Source of the DNA: SAR86 cluster bacterium
Lineage (GTDB): Bacteria > Pseudomonadota > Gammaproteobacteria > Pseudomonadales > Azotimanducaceae
Reading direction: 5' to 3'
DNA: 6,939 bases
Assembly (NCBI GenBank): GCA_013204195.1
Contig: JABMOJ010000003.1
Coordinates: 1-6,939 of the forward strand
Shown here piece after piece: positions 6,540 through 6,939 of the stretch. Position 1 is the stretch's first letter. The number at the start of each line of letters is the position of its first letter. The notes under the pieces are model-generated. The model did no database searches. It was not told the DNA's origin and saw only the letters and a list, made by a program, of their open reading frames with translations. The translations under genes and the position numbers were made by a program.

Positions 6540-6939
6540 CTAGTGGCCGGAGGTAACCCGGTCCACCTCTTCAAGGCTCGTGAGCCCATTTTTGACCTTA
6601 ATCAGCGCCGACTGGAATATATTGTTGAAACCCTCCTCCTTACACACGTCTGCAATCTCAATCGAGTTGCCATCTTCCATGATGATCTTGGAAATCCGCG
6701 GTGTGATCTTCACCACCTCGTAGATCCCGACTCGGCCCTTATAGCCTCCGGAACATTTGGCGCAGCCCACAGGACCGTAGATATCGAAACCCTCGTCGAG
6801 GTCGGCTTCGGTGAAGCCCTTTTCAAGTAGGGCATTTCTAGGGACTTCGATTTTCTTTTTACAGTCGCATAACTTTCGGGCCAAGCGCTGGGCAATGATC
6901 AGATTTATCGACGTGGCCAGGTTGAACGCGGGTACGCCC
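6540..6939 (-). CDS. pilB: Type IV pilus assembly ATPase PilB, C-terminal 132 residues (5' end outside window)
   Basis: PilB is the cytoplasmic hexameric ATPase that powers pilus extension. Only the C-terminal part is present: the frame is open from the right edge (first full codon ends at 6938, reading GVPAFNLATS) to TAG at 6540-6542. Walker A, Asp and Walker B boxes lie beyond the window. LIIAQRLARKL is the conserved segment before the zinc-binding region. That region has a first cysteine pair in LCDCKKK and a second in VGCAKCSGGYKGR, then GIYEVVKITP and the C-terminal NGLTSLEEVDRVTSGH, all typical of PilB rather than PilT. The first pair is C-x-C, one residue shorter than the C-x2-C I recall for Pseudomonas PilB. 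GspE of type II secretion is the main alternative, but the neighbouring pilC and pilD favour PilB. A TTG near 6884 is internal. Confidence 0.95.
   Translation of the reverse strand, partial: GVPAFNLATSINLIIAQRLARKLCDCKKKIEVPRNALLEKGFTEADLDEGFDIYGPVGCAKCSGGYKGRVGIYEVVKITPRISKIIMEDGNSIEIADVCKEEGFNNIFQSALIKVKNGLTSLEEVDRVTSGH

Overview
The window is a compact chromosomal segment from a gammaproteobacterium. The protein sequences fit this: SecA and CoaE align closely with their enterobacterial and pseudomonad counterparts as I remember them, and a type IV pilus block of the pseudomonad kind (pilB-pilC-pilD) is followed directly by coaE and yacG. The genus cannot be named from this window alone. 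Both ends cut through genes: secA lacks its N-terminal part and pilB lacks most of its N-terminal part.

Layout. On the plus strand, secA (preprotein translocase ATPase, bases 1-2125) is followed after 50 bases by argJ (ornithine/glutamate acetyltransferase, 2176-3381). On the minus strand, reading from the right edge leftwards, come pilB (C-terminal 132 residues), pilC, pilD, coaE and yacG, which look like one operon. The gaps are 18, 37 and 4 bases, and coaE and yacG overlap by 14 bases. The two groups converge on a 206-base noncoding stretch (3382-3587). That stretch is dominated by two identical 66-base copies of a double-hairpin palindromic repeat, with a weak candidate terminator between them.

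Function. SecA drives Sec-dependent export. ArgJ recycles the acetyl group in arginine synthesis. PilB (assembly ATPase), PilC (inner-membrane platform) and PilD (prepilin peptidase/methylase) form the inner-membrane core of type IV pilus biogenesis. CoaE makes the last step of coenzyme A. YacG is a small zinc protein known in E. coli as a DNA gyrase inhibitor. The last two are a conserved passenger pair behind pilD.

Most of the window is ordinary core genome and I do not see a new multi-gene system. The points most worth checking are the exact double-hairpin repeat between the convergent genes, and a CoaE that lacks the normally near-invariant PLLxE segment and the His of the HP motif. Lesser points are the absence of mutT and zapD from a gene order that otherwise resembles that of E. 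coli, and a one-residue contraction in the PilB zinc motif.
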